Below are positions 37,450 through 45,822 of a stretch of DNA of 64,000 nt, piece by piece (position 1 is the first letter of the stretch; every line of letters begins with the position of its first letter). This DNA comes from Streptantibioticus rubrisoli. Lineage in GTDB: Bacteria > Actinomycetota > Actinomycetes > Streptomycetales > Streptomycetaceae. The stretch spans positions 33,700 through 97,699 of the forward strand of contig NZ_JANFNH010000022.1 of the NCBI RefSeq assembly GCF_024436055.1, in the 5' to 3' direction. The translations under genes and the position numbers were made by a program. A model generated the notes under the pieces. The model was not told where the DNA came from and did no database searches. It was given only the letters and a program-made list of their open reading frames with translations.

Positions 37450-38810
37450 GGACGCCACACGCCCGCACAACCGGTACCGCCGTCCGGCTCCTGCTGGCCC
37501 TGCTGCTGCTCGCCGCCACCGCGGCCTGCGGAAACGGCACGTCCACCACCGGGCCCACCCTCACCATGCTGGTGCCGTGGGAGGACCAATCCGAGCTCAG
37601 TGCCTTCCAGCAGGTGCTGGGCCGGTTCCAGCACGACTACCACATCACCGTCCGGCCCACCCCCACCCGCGCCCTGGACCAGGTCCTGCAGACCGAACTC
37701 CAGCGCGGCGACCCGCCCGATCTGGCCGTGCTCCCCACCCCGGGAACACTGAGCCACTACGCCCGGCAGAACTCGCTCACCCCACTCGACGGCCTGGCCG
37801 ACAACTCCATCGCCCGCTCCCTCCCCGCCGAGCTGCGGCAGCGATTCGGCCCGCAGTGGTACACGCTGATCGAGGCCGGTACCCAGCACCCCTACGCCGT
37901 CGTCGTCAAAGCCAACGTCAAGAGCCTGCTCTGGTACGACCCGCGGCGACTCGGGCAACCGGCCCCCGGCACCTCGTCGCAACTGGCCGACCTGGACGGC
38001 ACGCTCTCCCGGCAGCGCGGGACGCCATGGTGCCTGGCGCTGGCCGACCCGCCCAACTCCGGCTGGCCGGGCACCGACTGGATCGAGGACATCCTGCTGC
38101 ACCAGTCCGGCCCGCGGGTCTACGCCCAGTGGGTGAACGGCCAACTCGCCTGGAACTCGCAGCCGGTGCTGTCCGCCTGGCAGACCTGGGGCCGCCTGGC
38201 GGGCGATCCCGCGAAGGTCTACGGCGGTGCCTCCGGCGCGCTGCTGACCCCCTACAGCCAGGGGGACCTGCCCCTCTTCAACCGTGCGGGTGGCTGCTCG
38301 CTGGCGCACGGCGCGCTGGTGCCGAACAGCAACGGCACTCCGCGCTACCGGCCGGGGCGCGACTACGACTTCTTCCCGTTTCCGCCCAACAACGCTGCGG
38401 CGAAGCCGAGTTACGAGGTAGCGGGCGATCTGCTGACGGTCTTCCGCGACTCCCCCGCCGCCGACCGGTTCCTCTCCTTCATGGCCAGCACCGAGGCCCA
38501 GCGGATCTGGCCGGAGAACCAGCCCGATCAGGCGTTCTCCGCCGACCGTGAGGTGACCGGCCAACTCCGGTCCACCTACGCCGGTGACCGGGTCGCCGCG
38601 CGCATCGACCAGATGCTCACCTCGCCGGACGCCACCCTCTGCTTCGACGCCTCGGACAGCATGCCGGAAACCATGGCGGCCGCCTTCGACCGGGCCGTGC
38701 TCGCCTATCTGCAGAACCCGGGCCAACTACCCGCGCTGCTCGACCGGTTGGACCAGGTACGGGCCGGTGCCTACAGCACCGACCATCCCTCCTTCACCTG
38801 CGGAACCTGA
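37446..38810 (+). CDS. Orphan solute-binding lipoprotein, SBP family 1-like
   Basis: 454 residues with a signal peptide and lipobox (A-A-T-A-A-C, cysteine near residue 28). The mature part starts 'TLTMLVPWEDQSELSAFQQV' and continues with the family-1 pattern 'GDPPDLAVLPTPGTLSHYAR', as in carbohydrate-type receptors. No ABC permease or ATPase gene lies within reach, and the gene is translationally coupled to the four-helix membrane protein. It is therefore more likely a sensory receptor than a transport protein, like GlnH in the GlnH-GlnX-PknG pathway, though GlnH is of the amino-acid family. The ligand is unknown. Confidence 0.85.
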   Translation: MRTPHARTTGTAVRLLLALLLLAATAACGNGTSTTGPTLTMLVPWEDQSELSAFQQVLGRFQHDYHITVRPTPTRALDQVLQTELQRGDPPDLAVLPTPGTLSHYARQNSLTPLDGLADNSIARSLPAELRQRFGPQWYTLIEAGTQHPYAVVVKANVKSLLWYDPRRLGQPAPGTSSQLADLDGTLSRQRGTPWCLALADPPNSGWPGTDWIEDILLHQSGPRVYAQWVNGQLAWNSQPVLSAWQTWGRLAGDPAKVYGGASGALLTPYSQGDLPLFNRAGGCSLAHGALVPNSNGTPRYRPGRDYDFFPFPPNNAAAKPSYEVAGDLLTVFRDSPAADRFLSFMASTEAQRIWPENQPDQAFSADREVTGQLRSTYAGDRVAARIDQMLTSPDATLCFDASDSMPETMAAAFDRAVLAYLQNPGQLPALLDRLDQVRAGAYSTDHPSFTCGT

Positions 38811-38827
38811 CAGCCCAAGGAGACCCC

Positions 38828-39196
38828 ATGCCCGAGCGGATCGAGTTCACGCTGGACTCCGGCGGAACGGTGGTGGTGGAGAGCCCGGACGAGGGCGTCG
38901 GCACCTCACCCGCCGGCCGCATCAGCCTGGCGCACGCAGGCGCCACGCTACGAGAGGCGCTGGCACCCGTGACCCGCGCCGCCTCCGACATGCTCGACTC
39001 CCTGCACGGGCTGCCCCGCCGACCAGACGAGGTGCAGATCGAGTTCGGCGTCAAACTCGACGGCACTATGGGCGCGCTGATCGCCACCGCGAGCACGGGA
39101 GTTCACCTCAACATCACCCTCAAGTGGTCCCCCGCCTCGGCGAAGCCCGTCCCGTCAACGGCTTCCGCGGACCCGGGCGGACCGACCTCTCGGTAG
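38828..39196 (+). CDS. Trypsin-co-occurring domain protein (CU044_2847/trypco1-like)
   Basis: 122 residues, cytosolic. The pattern 'MPERIEFTLDSGGTVVVES', 'LREALAPVTRAASDMLDSLH', 'PDEVQIEFGVKLDGTMGALI' and a final beta strand 'GVHLNITLKW' is that of the small family found next to trypsin-like proteases in predicted conflict systems. The C-terminal 15 residues are Ser/Pro-rich. AAGGAG precedes the ATG by 7 nt. It closes the six-gene cluster and fits with the protease at its beginning, which makes the assignment stronger than sequence alone. Confidence 0.8.
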   Translation: MPERIEFTLDSGGTVVVESPDEGVGTSPAGRISLAHAGATLREALAPVTRAASDMLDSLHGLPRRPDEVQIEFGVKLDGTMGALIATASTGVHLNITLKWSPASAKPVPSTASADPGGPTSR

Positions 39197-39227
39197 CGAG
39201 TCGGCGGCGTCGACCCGTGAAGCCGAG

Positions 39228-39443
39228 TCAGGGGCCGCCGACGTGCGAGACGCTCCGGGCGAGTTGGCCCACGGCGTTGAGGATCCAGTGCCCGAAACTG
39301 GTCGGAGCGACCAGCACGCCGAAGACCAGGACAATGACCACGGTCAGCTTTTCATCGAACCTGCTCCGTGCTTGTGTGCGCCGACGCAACCGCACGACGA
39401 TGATCACGGCCAGCAGAATCGCCACGTTGATGGTCAATATCAC
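39228..39443 (-). CDS. 71-residue membrane protein
   Basis: Two predicted membrane helices (about 2-18 'ILTINVAILLAVIIVV' and 33-50 'TVVIVLVFGVLVAPTSFG') joined by a strongly basic loop (RLRRRTQARSRFDEK). The GTG start at 39443 is preceded by GGGGAGG with 9-nt spacing, which supports it being a real gene. It is convergent with the trypco1-like gene, 31 nt away, and lies 203 nt downstream of the Mrr-like nuclease gene on the same strand. Function unknown; small two-helix proteins of this kind are common in phage-defence loci and elsewhere. Confidence 0.65.
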   Translation of the reverse strand: MILTINVAILLAVIIVVRLRRRTQARSRFDEKLTVVIVLVFGVLVAPTSFGHWILNAVGQLARSVSHVGGP

Positions 39444-39646
39444 CCGGCCCGTCCTCCCCTCAGCACTCGGGCTCCCCGGCTTCCCGCAGAGCTCGAACCA
39501 GGCACCGCGGCGGTGCCGTCAGCAGTGATTGCGACAGAGCGCTTGTTTGGTGGCTGGTTTTGCGAGTACATACGCGCAGCACACCCACCCCCCTTCGGGC
39601 GGACACCGGCTGGCAGGTGCCCCTGCCTACCCGCAGCCCCTGCGAA

Positions 39647-40342
39647 TCAGGACAGCGCGGTAGGACGGCGCGGGGGCGGGATGCGATCCAGCAGATCCCA
39701 CAGGGGACGGGAGCCGGCAGCCCACTCGCCTAGCTTTCGCCGGTCGACGAGATGGATCCGGTGCTCCTTCCCCCAAGGAATGGCCTTGGAGCTGAAGCGA
39801 CCGTTGGTGAGGACGACAGCGATATCCGCCCCGTGGATCTGCCGTGCGGTGCCATTGACCTGCTGCAGGACACCGACGCCGACGGCAGATCCGCGGTCTC
39901 CGTCCCGCCGGTGCTTGCACTGGATGGCCCAGACACGACCCGCGGGATCGACAGCACGCACATCGCACGCGTTGTCGCCAGCGCCGCCGAGCTGCTCTGC
40001 CTGGCAGCCGTCCCGTCGCATCAAGTCCCGTATCGCGAACTCGAAAGCACGATGGTCCAAGGCGTCCAGTTCCGCGATCCGCAGCCGCAGAGCACTGGCA
40101 CGCACCCGTTCCCACTCGGCCCGCTGCCGCGCCTGCCACAGCCAAACGCCACCGGCAACAGCCGCGACCACGCCAGCGAGCAGGAGGATCCACCAGTGCG
40201 CCAACAGCCACTGCACGACGGTGAGCAGCACGACGATCGCTACAGCCCCTGCCGCCAGCAGGGCAATCCGATCGTCCTGCTTCTTGGAACGGCGGACCGG
40301 TCGGCGCCGAACGGTCCGCCGCACCGGGCGACGGCGGCTCAT
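39647..40342 (-). CDS. Membrane-anchored Mrr-like restriction endonuclease
   Basis: 231 residues. An Arg-rich N-terminus with a repeated R-R-R-P-V-R-R pattern precedes two membrane helices (about 28-46 and 50-68). A helical linker leads to an Mrr-type PD-(D/E)XK nuclease domain (about 85-215): 'FEFAIRDLMRRDG' and 'CDVRAVDPAGRVWAIQCKH', which contain the catalytic Asp and Q-x-K of the Mrr family. It could cut methylated or foreign DNA at the membrane. The ATG is coupled by a 4-nt overlap to the small upstream gene. Confidence 0.83.
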   Translation of the reverse strand: MSRRRPVRRTVRRRPVRRSKKQDDRIALLAAGAVAIVVLLTVVQWLLAHWWILLLAGVVAAVAGGVWLWQARQRAEWERVRASALRLRIAELDALDHRAFEFAIRDLMRRDGCQAEQLGGAGDNACDVRAVDPAGRVWAIQCKHRRDGDRGSAVGVGVLQQVNGTARQIHGADIAVVLTNGRFSSKAIPWGKEHRIHLVDRRKLGEWAAGSRPLWDLLDRIPPPRRPTALS

Positions 40343-40503
40343 CGGACCACACCCAGCTGAAGCGGCACGCTGGACGCAGGACCAGGTGGAGAAGGAACCT
40401 CCGCCCCGCCCTCGACCTCCGTGCCGCCCCCAGAGGCGGCATAGACCAACATCACGAAGCCCGGGCCAGCGGCCCGAACGTACGCCTTGACCTGTAACGC
40501 CAT
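40339..40503 (-). CDS. 54-residue peptide coupled to the Mrr-like nuclease, TTA at codon 3
   Basis: The sequence begins MALQVKAYVRAAGPGFVMLV and ends in a Pro/Gly-rich tail. The ATG at 40503 has GGGGGGA 8 nt upstream and a good promoter further up, and its stop overlaps the nuclease ATG. Codon 3 is TTA (40495-40497), so both genes would depend on the bldA tRNA if translation is coupled. No known family. It could be a partner or antidote for the nuclease; this is speculation from position. Confidence 0.65.
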   Translation of the reverse strand: MALQVKAYVRAAGPGFVMLVYAASGGGTEVEGGAEVPSPPGPASSVPLQLGVVR

Positions 40504-40547
40504 AGACCAAGTCCCCCCTTGTCCAAAGGCTTTGGTGATCCCCGCGC

Positions 40548-40575
40548 AGGTTATGAGAGCACGCGGTACTGACAA
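40548..40575 (-). promoter_or_regulatory. Promoter of the small-peptide/nuclease operon
   Basis: On the minus strand TTGTCA (40570-40575), a 16-nt spacer and TAACCT (40548-40553) match the housekeeping consensus well. The expected start point near 40541 leaves a leader of about 38 nt that contains the ribosome site. Confidence 0.6.
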
Positions 40576-40690
40576 CGGGAGGAGATTTGATCAACAGAAG
40601 TGATGGGTTTTCGGCCAGCGTGAACCGCGGTTCGATGTGCCTGGACCCAGACAACCAGGACCTTCCGCCCCTGCTCGACTAACTACAAAC

Positions 40691-40717
40691 GGGGCCGACC
40701 CAACCAGGGCCGACCCC
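40691..40717 (-). terminator. Terminator of ychF
   Basis: On the minus strand GGGGTCGGCCC pairs with GGGTCGGCCCC (11 bp including two G-U pairs) around a 5-nt loop, then GTTTGTAGTT follows. It lies 55 nt past the ychF stop and insulates the nuclease operon from it. Confidence 0.75.
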
Positions 40718-40772
40718 GCATGACCTGCGCGCCTGAAAGATGCCCGCGGCAACGCGAACAGCGAATCGGAAC

Positions 40773-41861
40773 CTAAACGTTGAACCGGAACTCCACCACG
40801 TCCCCGTCCTGCATCACGTAGTCCTTGCCCTCCATGCGGGCCTTGCCCTTGGCGCGGGCTTCGGTTACTGAGCCGCATTCGACGAGGTCGTCGAAGGAGA
40901 TGATCTCAGCCTTGATGAAGCCCTTCTGGAAGTCGGTGTGGATGACTCCGGCGGCCTCGGGGGCGGTGGCGCCCTTCTTGATGGTCCAGGCTCGGGCCTC
41001 CTTGGGGCCCGCGGTCAGGTAGGTCTGCAGGCCCAGGGTCTCGAAGCCGACGCGGGCGAGGGTGGCCAGGCCGGGCTCGTCCTGGCCCATGCTCTGCAGG
41101 AGCTCCAGCGCCTCGTCGTCGTCCAGCTCGATCAGCTCGGACTCGATCTTGGCGTTGAGGAAGATCGCCTCGGCGGGGGCGACCAGGGCGCGCTGCTCGT
41201 TCTTGAAGTCCTCGTCGACCAGTTCGTCCTCGTCGACGTTGAAGACGTACAGGAACGGCTTGGTGGTGAGCAGGAACAGCTCGCGCAGCAGCGCGGCCTG
41301 CTCGGTGCCGTTGTGGATGCCCGCGGAGAAGAGGGTGCGGCCCTCCTCCAGGATCTTCTGCGCGGCCTCGACGGCGGCGACCACCGCGGCCTTGTCCTTC
41401 TGCAGCCGGGCTTCCTTCTGCAGCCGCGGCAGGACCTTCTCGATGGTCTGCAGGTCGGCGAGGATCAGCTCGGTGTTGATGGTCTCGATGTCGTCCTTGG
41501 GCGAGACCTTGCCGTCGACGTGGACGACGTTCTCGTCCTTGAACGCGCGGATGACCTGGCAGATCGCGTCGGACTCACGGATGTTGGCCAGGAACTTGTT
41601 GCCCAGGCCCTCGCCCTTGGAGGCGCCGCGCACCAGGCCCGCGATGTCGACGAACTCGACCGTGGCCGGGACCTTGCGCTCGGAGGTGAAGATCTCCGCG
41701 AGCTTGTCCAGCCGCGGGTCCGGGACGCCGACCACACCGACGTGCGGGTCGATCGTGGCGAACGGGTAGTTGGCCGCCAGTACGTCGTTCTTGGTCAGGG
41801 CGTTGAACAGGGTCGACTTGCCGACATTCGGCAGACCGACGATTCCGATCGTGAGCGACAC
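40773..41861 (-). CDS. ychF: Obg-family GTP/ATP-binding protein YchF
   Basis: 362-residue universally conserved P-loop NTPase (YchF/OLA1), which binds ribosomes and prefers ATP. Visible motifs: G1 'GIVGLPNVGKSTLFNALT' at the N-terminus, G3 'DIAGLVRGASKGEGLGNKF', the YchF-type G4 variant 'YVFNVDEDE' (N-V-D-E), the coiled-coil insertion, and the C-terminal TGS domain ending 'DVVEFRFNV'. The length is standard. Monocistronic with its own terminator. Confidence 0.97.
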   Translation of the reverse strand: MSLTIGIVGLPNVGKSTLFNALTKNDVLAANYPFATIDPHVGVVGVPDPRLDKLAEIFTSERKVPATVEFVDIAGLVRGASKGEGLGNKFLANIRESDAICQVIRAFKDENVVHVDGKVSPKDDIETINTELILADLQTIEKVLPRLQKEARLQKDKAAVVAAVEAAQKILEEGRTLFSAGIHNGTEQAALLRELFLLTTKPFLYVFNVDEDELVDEDFKNEQRALVAPAEAIFLNAKIESELIELDDDEALELLQSMGQDEPGLATLARVGFETLGLQTYLTAGPKEARAWTIKKGATAPEAAGVIHTDFQKGFIKAEIISFDDLVECGSVTEARAKGKARMEGKDYVMQDGDVVEFRFNV

Positions 41862-41921
41862 GTGGCGACTTCCCAGGGCGAGGACGAATGGTTCGGTCCC
41901 GGCGGGGACCGATCCCCCAGT

Positions 41922-43259
41922 CTAAGCGGCCCGCATCGTACGCCCGCCGCGTTGCGCCGCCAGGACCAGCAGGCCCAGCCCCAACCAGCCCAGCCCAGCC
42001 CACTGCGCGGTGCGCGCCGCCGCCGCGATCACCGCGGCGGTCACCGCGAGCCCCAGCACCGGCACCGCCACGTGCCGGACCGCGCTGAACCCGGCGTCCC
42101 GGTGCCGGACCGCGAACCAGCCCACCACCGACAGGTGCAGCAGCGCGAACGCGGTCAACGCGCCGATGGCCACCACCGAGACCAGCCGGTCCAGGCCGTC
42201 CGCCCGGCGCGCCGCCCACACCGCCGCGGCGAGCGTCACCACGGCCGCCGCCAGCAGCGCGCGGCGCGGCACGCCGCTGCGCGGGTCGACCTTCGACAGG
42301 GCACCGGGCAGCCGCCGCTCCCTGGCCATGGCGAACAGCAGCCGCCCGGCCGCCGCCTGCCCGGCGAGCGCCGCGAACGCCGCGCCGATCGCCTTGCTCG
42401 CCGCGACCAGTTGGTGCAGCCAGTCGCCGACCCCCGCCTCCACCGCGTCGTAGAACGCCGAGCCCTGCCCGGCCGGGTCGGCGGCCAGCGCGGCGGCGGA
42501 GCGCTGGGTCAGCAACGCGGCCAGATAGGTCTGGACGACGAACAGCGCCCCGGCCAGCGCCAGGCAGCACAGCACCGCCCGCGCCACCCGCCGCGATCCC
42601 CCGCTGCTCTCCTCCGCGAACGCGGCGATCGCGTCGAACCCGAGGTACGACAGCACCGCCACCGACACCGCGCCCAGCACCGCGGTGCCGGAGAACCCGC
42701 CCTGCCCGGTGAACGGCGAGGCCAGGCCGCGGCTGGCGCCGTGCCGTACCAGTACCACCACCGCCGCGCCGACGAAGACGAGCAGCACTGCGATCTCCAT
42801 GGCCAGCACCAGGAAGCCGACCAGCGCCGCCGCCCGTACCCCGCACATGTTCAGGGCGGTGGTGAGCACCACTGCGACGGTGGTGAATACCCACGGAGAG
42901 ACGGCCGGGACCAGCGCGTGCAGCGCGATGCCGGAGAACAGGTAGGCGACCGCCGGGATCAGCAGATAGTCGAGCATCGCCATCCAGCCCGCGACGAACC
43001 CGGGCACGGGCCCCAGTCCGGCCCGCGCGTAGGCGAACACCGAGCCCGCCTGCGGCACCACTCGCACCATCAGCGCGTACGAGAACGCGGTGAACGCCAT
43101 CGCCACCGTGGCCACCACGTACACCAGCGCGACCGCGCCGTGCGACCGCGCGTCCAGCGATCCGAAGACCCCGACCGGCGCCATCGGCGCGATGAACAGC
43201 AGCCCGTAGACCACCAGGTCGCGCAGCCCCAGGGTGCGGCGCAGCTTGGCGGTGGCCAT
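41922..43259 (-). CDS. APC-superfamily amino-acid permease
   Basis: 445 residues, about 12 membrane segments. It starts [20 protein letters not shown] and has the APC helix-3 pattern '[18 protein letters not shown]'. The ATG at 43259 has GAGGAGG 5 nt upstream; the longer open frame lies in the divergent promoter of ispH. It is the third APC permease in the window, divergent from ispH and ending just before the ychF promoter. Substrate unknown. Confidence 0.88.
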   Translation of the reverse strand: MATAKLRRTLGLRDLVVYGLLFIAPMAPVGVFGSLDARSHGAVALVYVVATVAMAFTAFSYALMVRVVPQAGSVFAYARAGLGPVPGFVAGWMAMLDYLLIPAVAYLFSGIALHALVPAVSPWVFTTVAVVLTTALNMCGVRAAALVGFLVLAMEIAVLLVFVGAAVVVLVRHGASRGLASPFTGQGGFSGTAVLGAVSVAVLSYLGFDAIAAFAEESSGGSRRVARAVLCCLALAGALFVVQTYLAALLTQRSAAALAADPAGQGSAFYDAVEAGVGDWLHQLVAASKAIGAAFAALAGQAAAGRLLFAMARERRLPGALSKVDPRSGVPRRALLAAAVVTLAAAVWAARRADGLDRLVSVVAIGALTAFALLHLSVVGWFAVRHRDAGFSAVRHVAVPVLGLAVTAAVIAAAARTAQWAGLGWLGLGLLVLAAQRGGRTMRAA

Positions 43260-43382
43260 GGGTGCCTCCTCGGGGCCGTGGGCGCCCTCGGTCGAAGGCG
43301 GTGGCGGGCGACGTCCCGATTGCATCACCGCTGGTGCCCGCCGGGTACCCAGCCGCGCCCCGGGAGCGTCGGCGGGCGCCCT

Positions 43383-43388
43383 TACGAT
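43383..43388 (+). promoter_or_regulatory. -10 box of ispH, probably leaderless
   Basis: TACGAT ends 7 nt before the ATG at 43396. GGGAGG lies only 1 nt from that ATG, too close to work as a ribosome site for it. Confidence 0.45.
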
Positions 43389-43395
43389 GGGAGGC

Positions 43396-44364
43396 ATGAC
43401 TGCTACGACTTCCCGCCGGGTACTGCTCGCCGCTCCCCGCGGCTACTGCGCAGGTGTGGACCGGGCCGTGATCACCGTCGAGAAGGCGCTTGAGCAGTAC
43501 GGGGCGCCGATCTATGTACGCAAGCAGATCGTGCACAACAAGTACGTCGTGCAGACCCTGGAGAAGAAGGGCGCGATCTTCGTCGACGAGACGGAGGAGG
43601 TGCCCGAGGGCGCCATCGTCATCTTCTCCGCGCACGGCGTCGCACCGGTGGTGCACGAGGAGGCCGCCGAGCGCCGCCTGGCCTCCATCGACGCGACCTG
43701 CCCCCTGGTGACCAAGGTGCACAAGGAGGCCCAGCGGTTCGCGGGCGAGGACTACGACATCCTTCTCATCGGCCACGAGGGCCACGAGGAGGTCATCGGC
43801 ACCATGGGCGAGGCGCCGGAGCGGATCCACCTGGTGGACGGGCCGCAGGACGTCGACCGGCTCGAGGTGCGCGACGAGAACAAGCTGGTGTGGCTGTCGC
43901 AGACCACGCTGTCGGTGGACGAGACGATGGAGACCGTCGACCGGCTCAAGGAGCGCTTCCCCGCACTGGTCAGCCCGCCGAGCGACGACATCTGCTACGC
44001 GACGCAGAACCGCCAGGTCGCGGTGAAGCAGATCGGTGCGGACGCCGATCTGGTGATCGTCGTCGGCTCGCGCAACTCCTCCAACTCCAAGCGGCTGGTG
44101 GAGGTGGCGTTGCAGGCCGGTGCCAAGGACGCGTACCTGGTGGACTTCGCCGACGAGATCGACGAGGCCTGGCTGGACGGCGTGTCGACGGTCGGCGTCA
44201 CCTCGGGCGCCTCGGTGCCGGAGATCCTGGTCGAGGGCGTGCTGGACTGGCTGGCCGAGCGCGGCTACGCGGACGTCGAGGTGGTGACCTCGGCGGAGGA
44301 ACACATCCAGTTCTCGCTGCCCAAGGAGCTGCGGCGGAACCTGAGGAATCCGGAAGGCGCGTAA
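43396..44364 (+). CDS. ispH: 4-hydroxy-3-methylbut-2-enyl diphosphate reductase
   Basis: 322-residue last enzyme of the non-mevalonate (MEP) isoprenoid pathway, making IPP and DMAPP through a [4Fe-4S] cluster. The three cluster cysteines are visible in '[12 protein letters not shown]', '[11 protein letters not shown]' and '[11 protein letters not shown]'. The catalytic glutamate lies near '[11 protein letters not shown]'. The start may instead be the ATG at 43387 (three more codons); I prefer 43396 because of the -10 position. Monocistronic. Strong core gene. Confidence 0.97.
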   Translation: MTATTSRRVLLAAPRGYCAGVDRAVITVEKALEQYGAPIYVRKQIVHNKYVVQTLEKKGAIFVDETEEVPEGAIVIFSAHGVAPVVHEEAAERRLASIDATCPLVTKVHKEAQRFAGEDYDILLIGHEGHEEVIGTMGEAPERIHLVDGPQDVDRLEVRDENKLVWLSQTTLSVDETMETVDRLKERFPALVSPPSDDICYATQNRQVAVKQIGADADLVIVVGSRNSSNSKRLVEVALQAGAKDAYLVDFADEIDEAWLDGVSTVGVTSGASVPEILVEGVLDWLAERGYADVEVVTSAEEHIQFSLPKELRRNLRNPEGA

Positions 44365-44443
44365 CGCCTCCCGTGCGGGTGCCGGATGGCGGGCGGGCCG
44401 AGGCGGCTCGCCCGTCCGGCGGGTGACCTGGGCCGGGCGGCCT

Positions 44444-44449
44444 TAGCTT
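44444..44449 (+). promoter_or_regulatory. -10 box of ppgK, probably leaderless
   Basis: TAGCTT ends 7 nt before the ATG at 44457 and no ribosome site is present in the 30 nt upstream. Confidence 0.55.
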
Positions 44450-44456
44450 GGGTCCC

Positions 44457-45191
44457 ATGAATGTCTTCGGTGTGGACATCGGCGGATCCGGGATCAAGGG
44501 CGCCCCGGTGGACCTGGAACGCGGTGATCTGGCGCAGGAGCGCTGCAAGGTGCTCACCCCGCACCCGGCCAAGCCGGACGCGGTGGCGGCGAGCGTCAAG
44601 GACGTCGTCGGCCGCTTCGGCTGGTCTGGCCCCGTCGGGGTGACGTTCCCCGGGGTGATCACCGGCGGGGTGACCCGTACCGCGGCGAACGTGGACGAGT
44701 CCTGGATCGGCCTTGACGCCGCTGCCCTGTTCAGCGACGCGCTGGGGCTGCCGGTCACCCTGATCAACGACGCGGACGCGGCCGGGATCGCCGAGATGTC
44801 GTTCGGCGCGGGCCGCGGCCACGACGGGACGGTGGTGCTGCTCACCTTCGGCACCGGGATCGGCAGCGCGGTGTTCACCGGCGGACGGCTGCTGCCCAAC
44901 ACCGAGTTGGGGCATCTGGAGCTGCACGGGCATGACGCGGAGAAGCGCGCGTCGTCCAAGGCCAAGGAAGACCACGACCTGAGCTGGAAGCACTGGGCGG
45001 CCCGGGTGGAGGAGTACCTGGCGCACGTCGAGATGCTGTTCTCGCCCGATCTGTTCGTGATCGGCGGCGGGGTGAGCCGCAAGGCGGACAAGTTCCTGCC
45101 GCTGATCAACGGCATCCGCGCCCAGATCGTCCCCGCGCAGCTACAGAACAACGCGGGCATCGTGGGCGCGGCGATGGCCTGCCTCGGGTAA
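44457..45191 (+). CDS. ppgK: Polyphosphate glucokinase (ROK family)
   Basis: 244 residues. It has the ROK/ASKHA phosphate loop 'FGVDIGGSGIKGAPVD' at the N-terminus, the second phosphate motif 'VLLTFGTGIGSAVFTGG', and 'NTELGHLELHG' with the glucose-binding E-x-G-H. The length and the 'DVVGRFGWSGPVGVTFPG' region are typical of PpgK, which phosphorylates glucose with polyphosphate or ATP. It has no ROK DNA-binding domain. In actinobacteria PpgK and IspH are often neighbours, as here. Confidence 0.92.
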   Translation: MNVFGVDIGGSGIKGAPVDLERGDLAQERCKVLTPHPAKPDAVAASVKDVVGRFGWSGPVGVTFPGVITGGVTRTAANVDESWIGLDAAALFSDALGLPVTLINDADAAGIAEMSFGAGRGHDGTVVLLTFGTGIGSAVFTGGRLLPNTELGHLELHGHDAEKRASSKAKEDHDLSWKHWAARVEEYLAHVEMLFSPDLFVIGGGVSRKADKFLPLINGIRAQIVPAQLQNNAGIVGAAMACLG

Positions 45192-45226
45192 GTCCCCGAA
45201 GCCGCGAGGGCGTTGGAGCCCCCGCC

Positions 45227-45742
45227 CTACGGGCGCTTGCGCGCCCGCTGCGCGCCGATCTTACGGGCGGCGGCGATGGCCGCCGCCAGCGCCGTGCCGC
45301 CGTAGAGCCAGCCGGTCCGGGTCGCCAGACCCGTCACCGTGCCCGCGACATGGCCGAGGAAGCTGCCGTCCCCGGACTCACCGGTCACGCCCAGCGCGAG
45401 AGCGAAGGCGATGGGGGCGCTGACCGGCGCGGCGGCCAGGTCCGCGCGCCGCACCCACAGCGCGCCCAGCACGCTGGCCGTCACGAAGACCGCGCCGAAG
45501 AACGTGCCCGGGCCGTCGGTGAAGACGTTGTCCAGTGCGCCGCCGAGCACCGTGAGGGTGACGACCACCAGCCCGGTGCCGAGCCCGGTGAGCCGGGCGC
45601 TCGGCCGCAGCACCCGGCGCACCGCGGTGACCACCGGAGCGGGCAGCGACGCTCGACGACGCGCCCGGTAGCAGGTCGCGGTGGGCTCGGGCACGCCGCT
45701 GGGGGCAGGCGTCGGCGTACGGGTGCTGGGTTGCTGCTCCAC
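45227..45742 (-). CDS. DUF6542-family membrane protein
   Basis: 171 residues with a disordered Pro/Thr-rich N-terminus and four hydrophobic segments (from 'LTGLGTGLVVVTLTVLGG' onward to 'WLYGGTALAAAIAAA'), ending in a basic tail RKIGAQRARKRP. This matches the actinobacterial DUF6542 family, function unknown. The start is uncertain: I chose GTG at 45742; an ATG at 45787 would add 15 residues. Divergent from xseA. Confidence 0.72.
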   Translation of the reverse strand: MEQQPSTRTPTPAPSGVPEPTATCYRARRRASLPAPVVTAVRRVLRPSARLTGLGTGLVVVTLTVLGGALDNVFTDGPGTFFGAVFVTASVLGALWVRRADLAAAPVSAPIAFALALGVTGESGDGSFLGHVAGTVTGLATRTGWLYGGTALAAAIAAARKIGAQRARKRP

Positions 45743-45822
45743 CGCACCAAATTGGCATCCCGCACGGGCGAAAGCGAGCAGATTCATGCTGAAGTCGGAA
45801 AATTCCAACTAGGGTGGGAACG

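Noticed and set aside
40591..40878. 95-codon minus-strand frame downstream of ychF
   Set aside because: It overlaps the 3' end of ychF in another frame and crosses the ychF terminator; low-complexity Gly/Arg composition.
40938..43493. 850-codon plus-strand open frame over ychF and the permease gene
   Set aside because: Antisense shadow of ychF and an APC permease; its composition is repetitive Arg/Gln/His/Gly and it ends inside ispH.
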